Assembly: GCA_040255465.1 (NCBI GenBank)
Contig: JBDZVA010000006.1
Location: 93,951 to 157,950, forward strand
DNA length: 64,000 bases
Direction of reading: 5' to 3'
From: UBA5793 sp040255465
GTDB lineage: Bacteria > Planctomycetota > Phycisphaerae > Phycisphaerales > UBA5793
Position 1 is the stretch's first letter. Each line of letters starts with the position of its first letter. Of this stretch, positions 9,461 through 19,253 are shown one piece after another. The translations under genes and the position numbers were made by a program. The notes below the pieces were generated by a model. That model was not told the DNA's origin. It did not search any database and was given only the letters and a program-made list of their open reading frames with translations.

Positions 9461-9797
9461 ACCCATCACGGACCGACTCCCAGGCCGCTGGGCATCGGCT
9501 GACCGCGATGAGGACGTCGTGGAGGGTGATGCCACGCAGACTACCGGAGCGCGATCAGTGCATCCCAGGGACTCGGATCATCCACGAAAAATGCCGGCAG
9601 ACGCTCGATTGACGGCTATCGCGGCCATCATGGCGCTCGGCGTTCTGCGGCTCCGGCGCAGACTGGTTGCCCCGGGCGAAGAATCTGCCGAGACTGCCTC
9701 GGAATCTCCACAATCCGGCGACATCGGACTTGAACTTCGCGAGGACTCGCGCCTTCATGTGCGCAACGGTTGACAAACCGAGACTTGGAGGTCGCAC

Positions 9798-10291
9798 ATG
9801 GAGATGGTGAACATTAGGAACGAGATCGCGCGACTGCCGAACATGTCGCCCAAGCAGCTCCGGACCAAGTACCTGGAGGTCTTCGGCGAACCGACGCGAT
9901 CCGGCAACAAACAGCACCTCGTCAAACGAGTGGCGTGGCGGATGCAGGCACTGGCCGAGGGCGGCCTCTCCGAACGGGCGCGGCGTCGCGCAACGGAACT
10001 GGCCTGCGATGCGGACGTTCGGACGACCATGCCCAAGGCGCCGCCGCCGTCGGTCAGCGCCAGCGCATTCGCGAAAACGGTGAAGGCGGTGTTCAGCGAT
10101 GACGATCGCCTCCCTGTACCGGGCACGGAGATCACCCGCGAATACAAGGGCCGCATGCTCCGTATCACGGTGATGCCCAACGGCTTCGAGTTTGAAGGCG
10201 AGGTGTACCGGTCGCTGAGTGCCGTGGCCAAGGCGATAACCGGCACGCACGCCAACGGATACCAGTTCTTTCGTCTCGGGAAGTACGCACC

Positions 10292-10295
<4 letters not shown>
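9798..10295 (+). CDS. DUF2924 protein, partner of the serine recombinase
   Basis: 165 residues. The N-terminal helical half (about 1-75, containing KYLEVFGEPTRSGNKQHLVKR) and the C-terminal part (about 105-165: PGTEITREYKGRMLRITVM ... YRSLSAVAKAITG) are typical of DUF2924. Proteins of this family are regularly encoded directly before large serine recombinases of phages and genomic islands. The last half contains a RAMA-like segment proposed elsewhere to bind DNA. Its stop overlaps the recombinase ATG by four bases (ATGA), so translation is coupled. An accessory role in integration or its directionality is an inference. Confidence 0.85.
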
Positions 10296-11841
<1,546 letters not shown>

Positions 11842-11845
<4 letters not shown>

Positions 11846-12276
11846 GAACCAACCCAGAACCACGAATCCAAGTTCGACGAACCTTTAAGCTGGATCGTGG
11901 CCGGCGCGGTCAGCAAACGCTGGAGAAGCGGAATCTTGATGAAGCGCCCACCATTGAGCCACCGACGGGCCGAGTGCCGCGGATTTCGCGGCTGATGGCG
12001 CTGGCGCTTCGTTTCGAGCAGTTGCTTCAAGCCGGGGCTGTCGCCGATTACGCCGAATTGTCTCGACTCAGCCATGTCACCCGGGCTCGGATCACGCAGA
12101 TCATGAACCTGCTCAACCTCGCGCCGGACATTCAGGAGGCGATTCTGTTCCTGCCGCTCGTCGAGTTCGGCCGCGACCCAATACGAGAGCATGCCATCCG
12201 ACCGATCGCTGGAGTCCTCGATTGGCGCAAGCAGCGGCGGATGTGGGCGCGACTCTCGGCGCCTGTTACAGCTTGA
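11842..12276 (+). CDS. Conserved helix-turn-helix-like protein of the DUF2924/recombinase trio
   Basis: 144 residues; start ATG overlaps the recombinase stop (ATGA). The segment LEQLL...GAVADYAELSRLSHVTRARITQIMNLLNLAPDIQEAI (about 60-100, residues quoted in part) reads as a helix-turn-helix: a sigma-70-region-like or ParB-like HTH in which 'RLSHVTRARITQIM' is the recognition element. Proteins of this kind commonly form the third member of the DUF2924/serine recombinase unit. Function is unknown; DNA binding, perhaps as a recombination directionality factor, is inference. It converges on the repressor gene and overlaps its 3' end by 11 bases. Confidence 0.75.
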
Positions 12277-12919
12277 TGCGTCGTTCGATGGCAATCGCCA
12301 TCGACTGAATGTCTTCGCGCCCGCACACGATCGGTGGATACTGCGGATTGTCCTTCTGGAGCCGAATCTGTCCGTCGTCTTCGGGGAAGAACCGTGCCAA
12401 CGTGCAACCGCCTTCGTCGTACTCTATCGAAAAACGTACAAACACGATCGCTCCGCTCTTGAGTCGATCCTCGTGCGGCTTGTACGGATCGAGCGGGCTG
12501 AGAACGAGGTAATCGCCCTCCAGAAGCGTCGGTTCCATCGAGTCACCCACAACAACCACGGAAAACGCCAGGTTGTCGTTGATGTCGCCGAGGTCGAGGT
12601 ACTCGTAGCCCTGCCCGGAGTCGACCCCGTACTCCTCGTAGTTGACGATCTGGCCCGCCGGCGCCCGGTTGATGACTGGAATTCCAGGGGCGCCACGCGA
12701 TCGGGGCACGATCCAGTCGCGCCACTGTTCGTCAAATTGGATGAGCGACAACTCGAAAGCCTGAGCAAAGCGAGGTCTCTCGTTTGGCTTGACGCGGGTC
12801 TTGCCGTTCTCGCGCCGAGCGATGCTCGTTCCGTCGAGCCCGACCTTGCCGCCCAACTCTGACTGGGTCCATCCTCGCTCTTCTCGCAGTCGTTTGATGG
12901 CCTCACCGATGGCTGTCAT
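12266..12919 (-). CDS. CI-like repressor, XRE HTH plus S24 domain lacking the catalytic Lys
   Basis: 217 residues from ATG 12919, preceded by GGGGAG eight bases upstream; the longer frame adds 13 residues with no second ribosome site. N-terminal XRE helix-turn-helix (about 14-50: RGWTQSELGGKVGLDGTSI). The C-terminal S24/LexA-like domain has the Ser motif VVGDSMEPTLLEGDY, but where the general-base Lys is expected (VKRL in LexA) the sequence reads CTLARF, so Lys is replaced by Ala. Self-cleavage as in LexA or lambda CI would therefore not be expected. Transcribed divergently from the HTH gene at 13067, the classic lysogeny-switch arrangement. Confidence 0.88.
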   Translation of the reverse strand: MTAIGEAIKRLREERGWTQSELGGKVGLDGTSIARRENGKTRVKPNERPRFAQAFELSLIQFDEQWRDWIVPRSRGAPGIPVINRAPAGQIVNYEEYGVDSGQGYEYLDLGDINDNLAFSVVVVGDSMEPTLLEGDYLVLSPLDPYKPHEDRLKSGAIVFVRFSIEYDEGGCTLARFFPEDDGQIRLQKDNPQYPPIVCGREDIQSMAIAIERRIKL

Positions 12920-12936
12920 TTGTCTGCTCCCCTTTC

Positions 12937-12954
12937 TGTGCACCTCTTCGCACA
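12937..12954. promoter_or_regulatory. Candidate repressor operator
   Basis: TGTGC and GCACA are separated by eight bases just upstream of the repressor start, and a further TGCACA follows at 12959. The position in the divergent region and the symmetry suit a repressor-binding site; the assignment is inference. Confidence 0.4.
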
Positions 12955-13066
12955 CCACTGCACAATTTCAGCAAATCGCGCTTTCCCGGGCTGGCATTGG
13001 CTCCTTCTGGCGGTAGGATATTCACCAAACAGATACCAAACAAGTGGCCGCCGGGAGAATCTGATC

Positions 13067-13270
13067 ATGCCGCCTGAGGAGTACCTGACCAAGAAGGAAG
13101 TGGGGGCCCAGCTTCGCCTCCACCGCAACACCGTCGGCCGCCTCCTCGCGTCGGGGCGGTTTCCCAATGCGTTCCGGACGGGGCGGCAGTGGCGGATCCC
13201 AGCCGGCGACGTCGACGCGTTCGTCCAGACCTGCCGTTACAGCCATCTCCGTGAGGAGGCGGTTCGATGA
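13067..13270 (+). CDS. Small excisionase/MerR-type HTH protein
   Basis: 67 residues from ATG 13067 (GGGAG ten bases upstream). The sequence YLTKKEVGAQLRLHRNTVGR and WRIPAGDVDAFVQ is the helix-turn-helix-17 / excisionase pattern: a short winged helix in which 'LTKKEVGA' starts helix 1 and 'WRIPAGDVDAF' forms the wing and third helix. It is the first gene rightward of the repressor, so it could be a Cro-like regulator, an excisionase or both. Its stop overlaps the next start by four bases. Confidence 0.8.
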   Translation: MPPEEYLTKKEVGAQLRLHRNTVGRLLASGRFPNAFRTGRQWRIPAGDVDAFVQTCRYSHLREEAVR

Positions 13271-13605
13271 CCATCGCAGCTGCCCGCTCAACTCTGTCCC
13301 CTGCGCGGCAGAAGCTGGTTGATCTCATGGGTGAGATCGGTTTCGGCACATTGGAGGGACTGATCGTCCTAGCTGGGGAACCCGTGCTGCGACCGGCGCC
13401 ACGCATCATCCGCGAGGTCAAGCTCGCCGGTGAATCCACCTGTCCCTCGAGCGCCGCCGCCGATTTCGCACTCAAGGCTCAGGTCGTCGCGCTGTTCGCT
13501 CAGTTCGACCAGATTGGCGACGGCCGAATCGAGCGACTCGAGATTAAGCACGGTCTGCCATTTCGCATCGTCATCGAGTCCAGCGTGGGAGGAACGAGCG
13601 CCTGA
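13267..13605 (+). CDS. Hypothetical prophage early protein
   Basis: 112 residues, start overlapping the HTH gene stop (ATGA). It contains KLVDLMGEIGFGTLEGLIV and PRIIREVKLAGE, then a C-terminal stretch FDQIGDGRIERLEIKHGLPF. The FGTLEGL segment is seen in small plasmid and phage proteins, but I do not recognise a function. Coupling to the HTH gene suggests an early regulatory or establishment role. No membrane segment or signal peptide. Confidence 0.6.
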   Translation: MTIAAARSTLSPARQKLVDLMGEIGFGTLEGLIVLAGEPVLRPAPRIIREVKLAGESTCPSSAAADFALKAQVVALFAQFDQIGDGRIERLEIKHGLPFRIVIESSVGGTSA

Positions 13606-13692
13606 ATCCCGGGCCAGGCCCCCGCACATCGTCCATTCAATTCGTTCAGTACACCAGACAACGCGCCGGCCACACAGTGGAAGTCGTTGTGG

Positions 13693-13729
13693 GTGCCGAT
13701 TCGCTCGGAATCACGTGAGATTCCGGCAC
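13693..13729. promoter_or_regulatory. Nested inverted repeat upstream of the sigma-like gene
   Basis: GTGCCG (13693) pairs with CGGCAC (13724), and inside it GGAATC pairs with GATTCC around ACGTGA. It has no T-run, so it is more likely an operator than a terminator. It lies in the 225-base gap before 13831. Confidence 0.35.
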
Positions 13730-13830
13730 AACGGGCATCGCACAGCACACCACCATGTGGCCGCGTTCGTGCGCGCATCCGCGTTTCGGCATCCACAGCG
13801 ATTCTCCCTGCACCCGGCCAGGAGAATCCC

Positions 13831-14394
13831 ATGTCCAACGATGCCTCTGCGTCCAATCCCATTGATGACTACGCACTCGATCGCATCCGCTATCGCGTCG
13901 AGCACGTGATCGGCAAGTTCGGCTACACCACATCCGATCGCGACGATCTCACCCAGGAGCTCATTCTCGACTTGCTTGAGGCGATGCCCTTCTTCGATCC
14001 CACACGCGGAAGCCGAAAGACCTTCATCTGCCGCGTCCTCGATCGCAAGATCAGATCCCTCATCCGATACCAGACTGCTCAGAAGCGCGACAGCCAGCGT
14101 GTTCAGCAGTCGGTGGATGAGATTCGCCCGGACCACCCAACGTTCGACGAGGAGCAGCAGCGCCGCCGTCTCGGCCGTGCGTCGACCAATTCGACAGCCC
14201 AAGTCGATCTTCGCCTCGACGTCGCGAGTGCGGTCGAGGCCATGCCGCGGAGACTGCGCCGCGTCGCCCAGGTGCTCGCCTCCCATCCTCCGCGCCAGGC
14301 GGCGCGAATCCTCGGCCTCAAACGCAGTCGCCTCGACGAGCTCATGTGTGAGATCCGTCTGTACTTCGAGGAGGCGGGCATCACGGACAGCTGA
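13831..14394 (+). CDS. Sigma-70-like (ECF-type) regulator of the prophage
   Basis: 187 residues from ATG 13831, seven bases after AGGAG. The N-terminal half (about 8-85) resembles sigma region 2: IRYRVEHVIGKFGY ... DRDDLTQELILDLLEAMPFFD, then FICRVLDRKIRSLIRYQTA. The C-terminal part (about 130-175: AVEAMPRRLRRVAQVLA ... ARILGLKRSRLDELM) matches a region-4 helix-turn-helix. The two are joined by a short linker, as in ECF sigma factors. Phage-encoded sigma-like proteins can redirect host polymerase to middle or late promoters or act on terminase loci. It lies just upstream of one copy of the repeated intergenic motif, which makes that motif a candidate target. Confidence 0.75.
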   Translation: MSNDASASNPIDDYALDRIRYRVEHVIGKFGYTTSDRDDLTQELILDLLEAMPFFDPTRGSRKTFICRVLDRKIRSLIRYQTAQKRDSQRVQQSVDEIRPDHPTFDEEQQRRRLGRASTNSTAQVDLRLDVASAVEAMPRRLRRVAQVLASHPPRQAARILGLKRSRLDELMCEIRLYFEEAGITDS

Positions 14395-14415
14395 GCCAAT
14401 GCTGCTGTCGCACTT

Positions 14416-14437
14416 GCGTATGTAGCCCGTGGCGGCC
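14416..14437 (+). repeat. Prophage intergenic motif, copy 2
   Basis: GCGTATGTAG then TGGCGGCC at the same spacing as copy 1. It lies between the sigma-like gene and the Sak4-like gene, about 70 bases before the latter's start. Confidence 0.5.
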
Positions 14438-14504
14438 GCCTTGCGGTCGGTCGATTTCCACCATCACATCGAACTACTCGCCAACCGAAAGGATCCATCT
14501 CCGC

Positions 14505-15317
14505 ATGACACTTCTCGCCCAGGTTCAAAGCGGCCGCGCCGTGGCGCCGCGACGCATCATGCTCTACGGCACGCACGGCATCGGCAAAAGCACCTTCGGC
14601 TCCATGGCCGAGAAGCCCATCTTCATCCAGACCGAGGACGGACTCGGCGAGATCGAGTGCGATCGATTTCCCCTCGCCGAGAACTACGCGCAGGTGATCG
14701 ACGCGCTCAGTACGCTTTTCACCGAGAAGCACGACTACAAGACCGTCGTCATTGATTCCCTCGACTGGCTCGAACGGATGATCTGGGCTGAAGTCTGCCG
14801 CAAACGCGGCGTCCAGTCGATCGAGGACATCGGCTATGCCAAGGGCTACACGTTTGCGCTGACCCAGTGGCGCGAAGTGCTCGACGGTCTGAGCGCCCTG
14901 CGCGATCCGATCAGCGGACGCGGCATGCAGGTCGTGCTCATCGCACACGCCAAGATCGAGAAGTTCGAGAACCCGGAAACGGACTCGTACGACCGCTACT
15001 CGCCGCGTCTGCACAAGCTCGCCTCAGCGATCGTGCAGGAATGGTGCGATGAAGTGCTGTTCGCCACGTATCGCGTCCATACGCGCCAGGTGGATGAGGG
15101 CTTCGATCGCAAGGTCGCCAAGGGCATCGGCAGCGGCGAGCGCATCATCCGCACCACCGAGCGGCCGGCGCACGTGGCCAAGAATCGCCTCAATCTCCCC
15201 GATGAGCTGCCGCTGGACTACCGCGAGTATGCGGCGTTTCTGCCGGGCGCCCAACCCCAACCCGCAACCAGCTCACCGACCGCCACGGCCGCCCAAGGAG
15301 CAAACGCCAATGGCTGA
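14505..15317 (+). CDS. Sak4-like RecA-fold ATPase (single-strand annealing recombinase)
   Basis: 270 residues. Walker A YGTHGIGKST at about 20-29 and Walker B YKTVVIDSLDWLE at about 78-90; a third strand MQVVLIAHAKIEKFE at about 145-158 carries the sensor histidine. This arrangement fits the phage AAA/RecA-like ATP-binding family that includes Sak4 recombinases, which anneal single strands with the help of a phage SSB. The tail is Pro/Thr/Ala-rich. It overlaps the DUF669 gene by eight bases, and the Sak4 - DUF669 - RusA order is a usual phage recombination cassette. Confidence 0.85.
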   Translation: MTLLAQVQSGRAVAPRRIMLYGTHGIGKSTFGSMAEKPIFIQTEDGLGEIECDRFPLAENYAQVIDALSTLFTEKHDYKTVVIDSLDWLERMIWAEVCRKRGVQSIEDIGYAKGYTFALTQWREVLDGLSALRDPISGRGMQVVLIAHAKIEKFENPETDSYDRYSPRLHKLASAIVQEWCDEVLFATYRVHTRQVDEGFDRKVAKGIGSGERIIRTTERPAHVAKNRLNLPDELPLDYREYAAFLPGAQPQPATSSPTATAAQGANANG

Positions 15318-15786
15318 CCTGAACGGATTCAACGCCGCCGATGTCGATCCGGCAGTGGGATTCGACCCTGTCCCTGCCGGCAAATACCTGGCGATCATCA
15401 CCGATTCGGAGATGAAGCCAACCAAGTCGGGCGCAGGCAACTATCTCCAGCTCACCTTCCAGATCATTGACGGTCCCTACAAGGGTCGGCTGCTCTGGGC
15501 AAGGCTCAATCTCGACAACGCCAACGCCCTGGCGGTGAAGATCGCCCGCGCCGAACTCTCCGCGATCTGCCGCGCGGTCGGAGTCATGTCGCCGACCGAC
15601 TCGGTCGAGCTGCACAACCTGCCGCTGGTCATCAAGGTGGCGTGCAAGAAGCGCGAAGACATGCCCGGCAGCGACGAGATCACCAACGAGATCAAGGGGT
15701 ACGAGAAGAAGTCGGCTGCCAGCGCCGAACGACCCGCGCCCGCCACCGCGGGAGCCTCGGCGAGTACGCCGCCGTGGAAGCGCTGA
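15310..15786 (+). CDS. DUF669 protein, probable phage single-strand DNA-binding partner
   Basis: 158 residues from ATG 15310. The core FDPVPAGKYLAIITDSEMK ... NYLQLTFQIIDGPYKGRLLW is diagnostic of DUF669, an OB-fold-like family found beside Sak4-type recombinases. The C-terminus is a flexible Ala/Pro/Ser tail ending PPWKR; SSB-like proteins often have such tails, although the usual acidic tip is missing here. Likely binds ssDNA and loads the upstream ATPase. It overlaps both neighbours, so the cassette is translationally coupled. Confidence 0.85.
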   Translation: MADLNGFNAADVDPAVGFDPVPAGKYLAIITDSEMKPTKSGAGNYLQLTFQIIDGPYKGRLLWARLNLDNANALAVKIARAELSAICRAVGVMSPTDSVELHNLPLVIKVACKKREDMPGSDEITNEIKGYEKKSAASAERPAPATAGASASTPPWKR

Positions 15787-16172
15787 GCGAGCAGATCTTC
15801 CTGCTGCCGTTCCCGCCGAGCGTCAATCACTACTGGCGCATGGTGAGCATGAAGCATGGATGCCGCATGCTCATCAGCCGCGAGGGCCGGACCTACCGCG
15901 ACGCGGTGGTCTCGGCTCTCGCGGAGGCGGGCGCCCGGGCGCTGGACGGTCGCCTTGACGTTTCGATCGTTGCGTCTCCTCCGGATCGCCGGCGACGCGA
16001 TCTCGACAACTTGCTCAAAGGCACGCTCGATTCGCTTGCACATGGAGGCGCGTACCACGACGACTCGCAGATCGATCACCTCGAGATCTGGCGTGGGGCA
16101 GTTGTTCCCAAGGGCCACATCGCAGTCCGCATCAGTCCGATGACACGGAGCATTCCGCAATGGACCACATGA
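15774..16172 (+). CDS. rusA: RusA-family Holliday junction resolvase
   Basis: 132 residues from GTG 15774, overlapping the DUF669 gene by 13 bases. The start is set by the family's usual N-terminus: a strand then PFPPSVNHYWRM. Acidic catalytic residues are in RRRRDLDNLLKGTLDSL and YHDDSQIDHLEI, spaced as in RusA, whose Asp residues bind magnesium for symmetric cleavage of Holliday junctions. Length matches E. coli RusA. Probably resolves replication or recombination intermediates before packaging. Confidence 0.9.
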   Translation: MEALSEQIFLLPFPPSVNHYWRMVSMKHGCRMLISREGRTYRDAVVSALAEAGARALDGRLDVSIVASPPDRRRRDLDNLLKGTLDSLAHGGAYHDDSQIDHLEIWRGAVVPKGHIAVRISPMTRSIPQWTT

Positions 16173-16819
16173 CCGGTCGGCCCAAGCGCCTCTACATCTC
16201 GGGTCCGATGACGGGAATTCCCGAGCACAACTTCCCGGCGTTTTTGGCGGCCGAGGAGCGACTGAGACAGGCGGGCTACGAGCCGCTCAATCCGGCACGG
16301 AATTTCGACGGGGAAACCGATCGTGACCGGGCCGAGTACATGCGCGCCGACATGGAGCTCCTGCTGCGGTGCGGCGGCCTGGCAATGCTTCCAGGCTGGG
16401 AGCACTCGCGTGGCGCCAAGCTGGAGTACATGCTCGCCTGGGAACTGCGACTCCCGGTTCTCGACATCGTGACCCTGTCTGAGATCCGCAAGCCGCCCAC
16501 ACCCTGTGTGCAACTGCACACGCTCCGGATCGCCGAAGCCGAGGCTCCGACGCCCTCGATTCTCGATGAAGCGGCGCGTGTGACCAGTGGCGAACGCCAG
16601 ACCGACTACGGCCATCCCCGTGACGATTTCACCCGAACGGCAGTGATGTGGAACGGCCTGCTCGCCACGAAACTGCGTCAGCCACTCGTGGCGATGGATG
16701 TGCCCCTGTGCATGATCGCCGTCAAACTGGCTCGTGAGGCGCATCGCCACAAGCGCGACAACCTCGTCGACATCGCCGGCTACGCCCGCACGGGAGCCAT
16801 GGTCGCAGGAGATGAGTGA
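16160..16819 (+). CDS. DUF4406 - DUF6378 fusion protein
   Basis: 219 residues. N-terminal DUF4406 domain (about 10-100): LYISGPMTGIPEHNFPAF and GGLAMLPGWEHSRGAKLE, a nucleoside 2-deoxyribosyltransferase-like fold. C-terminal part (about 130-215) with TSGERQTDYGHPRDDFTRTA and VKLAREAHRHKRDNLVDIAGYA is the DUF6378 pattern, common as a separate small phage gene. The fusion suggests a joint role in phage nucleotide metabolism, but neither activity is proven. It overlaps RusA by 13 bases and the next gene by one (TGATG). Confidence 0.8.
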   Translation: MDHMTGRPKRLYISGPMTGIPEHNFPAFLAAEERLRQAGYEPLNPARNFDGETDRDRAEYMRADMELLLRCGGLAMLPGWEHSRGAKLEYMLAWELRLPVLDIVTLSEIRKPPTPCVQLHTLRIAEAEAPTPSILDEAARVTSGERQTDYGHPRDDFTRTAVMWNGLLATKLRQPLVAMDVPLCMIAVKLAREAHRHKRDNLVDIAGYARTGAMVAGDE

Positions 16820-17598
16820 TGGCCAGGGCCGCAGGGCGCAAGTCAAGGGTCATGATGGCCTTCGGCGATGTGCACATTCCGCATCACAACCCTCGCGCTG
16901 TCGAGGTCTTCTGCCGCGCCGCTCAGCGCATCAAGCCTGACCTGATTGTCTGTTTGGGCGATCTGCTCGACTGCGGGCAGTTCTCGGTGCATCCACCCAC
17001 CTATGGCGTGCCCGAGAGCGACTACAACGAGGATCTCAAGCGCGCCAACGCATTACTCGACCGGGTGCAGCGCTGCTGTGCGCGCCTCGTCATGGTCGAG
17101 GGTAATCACGAGTATCGCCTGGATCGCTGGGCCGCGGCGACCGCCGAAGGCCGAGGCGCCTACTCACTGCTGGCACCACGGATTCAACTCTCCAAAGGAC
17201 GGACCAGGTTCAGCTACGTGCCCTACGGCTCGGCCGACGGGCGCTACCCGCACTACCCCATCAACTCACGCATCATCGCTGTGCACGGCTGGTCGCACGC
17301 CAAGGCCGCGACACGGGCCCATCTGCAGATCAGCCAGGGCCGCAGTGTCATCCACGGGCATACGCATCGTGCTGATGCACACATGACGCAGAACATCTGG
17401 GAGACGGGCCGCATCGTCGAGGCTCGCAGCTCTGGCTGTCTGTGCAAGCCCATCCCGCTCTACGGCACCGGCCGGCCCGTCGAGTGGGTGAATGCCTTCA
17501 TCATCGGGTATCTCGGCCGGCGCAGTGACACCCTCTACACGGTGCCGATCATGCACGACCGGTGCATCCTGCCGGATGGCGCCGAGGTGGCGGCTTGA
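16819..17598 (+). CDS. Calcineurin-like metallophosphoesterase
   Basis: 259 residues from ATG 16819 (the GTG three bases earlier is possible). The metallophosphoesterase motifs appear in order: FGDVHIPHH, IVCLGDLLDCG, VEGNHEYRLDRW, VHGWSHAKA and IHGHTHRAD, supplying the Asp, His and Asn ligands for a two-metal centre. Such phage enzymes may be nucleases or phosphatases acting at DNA ends or on nucleotides; the substrate is unknown. Encoded within the replication/recombination block with one-base and four-base overlaps to its neighbours. Confidence 0.88.
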   Translation: MARAAGRKSRVMMAFGDVHIPHHNPRAVEVFCRAAQRIKPDLIVCLGDLLDCGQFSVHPPTYGVPESDYNEDLKRANALLDRVQRCCARLVMVEGNHEYRLDRWAAATAEGRGAYSLLAPRIQLSKGRTRFSYVPYGSADGRYPHYPINSRIIAVHGWSHAKAATRAHLQISQGRSVIHGHTHRADAHMTQNIWETGRIVEARSSGCLCKPIPLYGTGRPVEWVNAFIIGYLGRRSDTLYTVPIMHDRCILPDGAEVAA

Positions 17599-19253
17599 TC
17601 CTGCGCGAGTACCAGCGCGAGGCCGTCGAGGCGGTCTACCGGCACCTCCGCGAGCGTGACACGAACCCGTGTGTCGTGTTGCCAACCGCGGCCGGGAAAA
17701 CTCCGGTGCTTGCCACGATTTGCCGCGATGCGGTCAACCAGTGGAGCGGGCGCGTCATCATCCTCGCGCACGTGAAAGAACTGCTCGAGCAGGCGGCTGA
17801 GAAGCTACGTGCGATTGCGCCCGATGTGCCTGTGGGAATCTACTCGGCCGGGCTGCGGCGCCGAGACCTCGGGTACGCCGTCACCATCGCAGGCATTCAG
17901 TCGATCTACCAGAAGGCCTGTGATCTGGGGCCAGTCGACCTGGTCATTGTGGACGAAGCCCATCTCATTCCGCCCGACGGCGAAGGGATGTACCGGCAAT
18001 TCCTGAACGACGCGAAAGTCGTCAACCGCAATGTACGTGTCATCGGCCTGACGGCGACACCGTTCCGCATGAAATCTGGTTCGATCTGCTCGCCGGAGAA
18101 CTTCCTCAACGAGATCTGCTACGAGATCGGTGTGCGCGAGCTCATCGTCCAGGGCTTCCTGTGTCCGCTTCGCACCAAGGCTGGTGCCGAGCGAGTGGAC
18201 TTCGGCGGGCTCCATGTCCGTGGCGGCGAGTTCGTCGCCGGTGAGGTCGAGGACCTCATGGACGAGGAGCGTCTCGTCCATGCCGCTTGCGCTGAAATCA
18301 TCGAGCAGACAGCCGACCGTCAATCCGTTCTCATCTTCGCCTCGGGCGTGAAGCACGGCGAACACATTGTCCACCAGCTCAATGACGCCCACGGACTCCA
18401 ATGCGGCTTCGTGACTGGCGACACGCCCTCGGGTGAGCGCGATCGTCTGCTCGATCGATTCCGCTCCGGCGATCTGAAGTACCTGTGCAACGTGAACGTC
18501 CTGACCACCGGTTTCGACGCGCCCAACGTCGACTGCGTGGTACTGCTACGCCCAACGATGTCGCCGGGTCTGTACTACCAGATGGTGGGTCGCGGTTTTC
18601 GTCTGCATCCCGGCAAGAGCGACTGCCTCGTTCTTGACTTCGGTGGCAATGTCCTGCGCCACGGACCCGTCGACCAGATCCGCATCAGCGAAACCAACTC
18701 GGCCGGCGGTGGCGAAGCGCCCGCCAAGGAGTGCCCGAAGTGCCGGGCGCTCATCCACGCCGCGTATGCGAGGTGTCCCGAATGCGGCCACGAATTCCCG
18801 CCTCCAGAGCGGAGCAAGCACGATCCAAGCGCGTCAGAAGCAGGCATCATCTCGGGCCAGGTGACGACGAGCGTGCATCGCGTGCAGGATGTGTTCTACA
18901 GCGTCCACACCAAGCGCGACGCCGAGCCCGGGGCGCCGCGCACCATGCGCGTGGACTATCAGCTTGGCCTCTCTGAGTACCAGTCCGAGTGGATCTGCTT
19001 CGAGCATGTGCACAGCGCCTTCGCCTACCAGAAGGCGCGTCAATGGTGGGCAAAGCGCACCGATCATCCCATGCCCGAAGACAGTCAGGAGGCGGTCGAT
19101 CTGGCCAACGCCGGCATCCTGGTGCCGACACTCTCAATCACGGTGCGCCACGTCGTAGGTGAGCAATATCCCCGCATCATCGCCTACGAACTCGACGGCA
19201 AACCCGAGCGACAACGCGAACCAGCCATCCCCGCTGAGGACATTCCCTTCTGA
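17595..19253 (+). CDS. SF2 DEAD/DEAH-box helicase
   Basis: 552 residues from TTG 17595, which follows GAGGTGG and overlaps the previous stop (TTGA); a GTG at 17562 is the alternative. Motif I LPTAAGKT, motif II VDEAH, motif III GLTATPF and motif VI QMVGRGFRLHPGKSDC are present across the first 360 residues. A zinc finger KECPKCRALIHAAYARCPEC follows at about 378-400, then a C-terminal region of unclear fold. It resembles SSL2-type phage helicases encoded next to primase genes and probably unwinds DNA at the phage origin. Its stop overlaps the primase start (TGATG). Confidence 0.9.
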   Translation: MILREYQREAVEAVYRHLRERDTNPCVVLPTAAGKTPVLATICRDAVNQWSGRVIILAHVKELLEQAAEKLRAIAPDVPVGIYSAGLRRRDLGYAVTIAGIQSIYQKACDLGPVDLVIVDEAHLIPPDGEGMYRQFLNDAKVVNRNVRVIGLTATPFRMKSGSICSPENFLNEICYEIGVRELIVQGFLCPLRTKAGAERVDFGGLHVRGGEFVAGEVEDLMDEERLVHAACAEIIEQTADRQSVLIFASGVKHGEHIVHQLNDAHGLQCGFVTGDTPSGERDRLLDRFRSGDLKYLCNVNVLTTGFDAPNVDCVVLLRPTMSPGLYYQMVGRGFRLHPGKSDCLVLDFGGNVLRHGPVDQIRISETNSAGGGEAPAKECPKCRALIHAAYARCPECGHEFPPPERSKHDPSASEAGIISGQVTTSVHRVQDVFYSVHTKRDAEPGAPRTMRVDYQLGLSEYQSEWICFEHVHSAFAYQKARQWWAKRTDHPMPEDSQEAVDLANAGILVPTLSITVRHVVGEQYPRIIAYELDGKPERQREPAIPAEDIPF

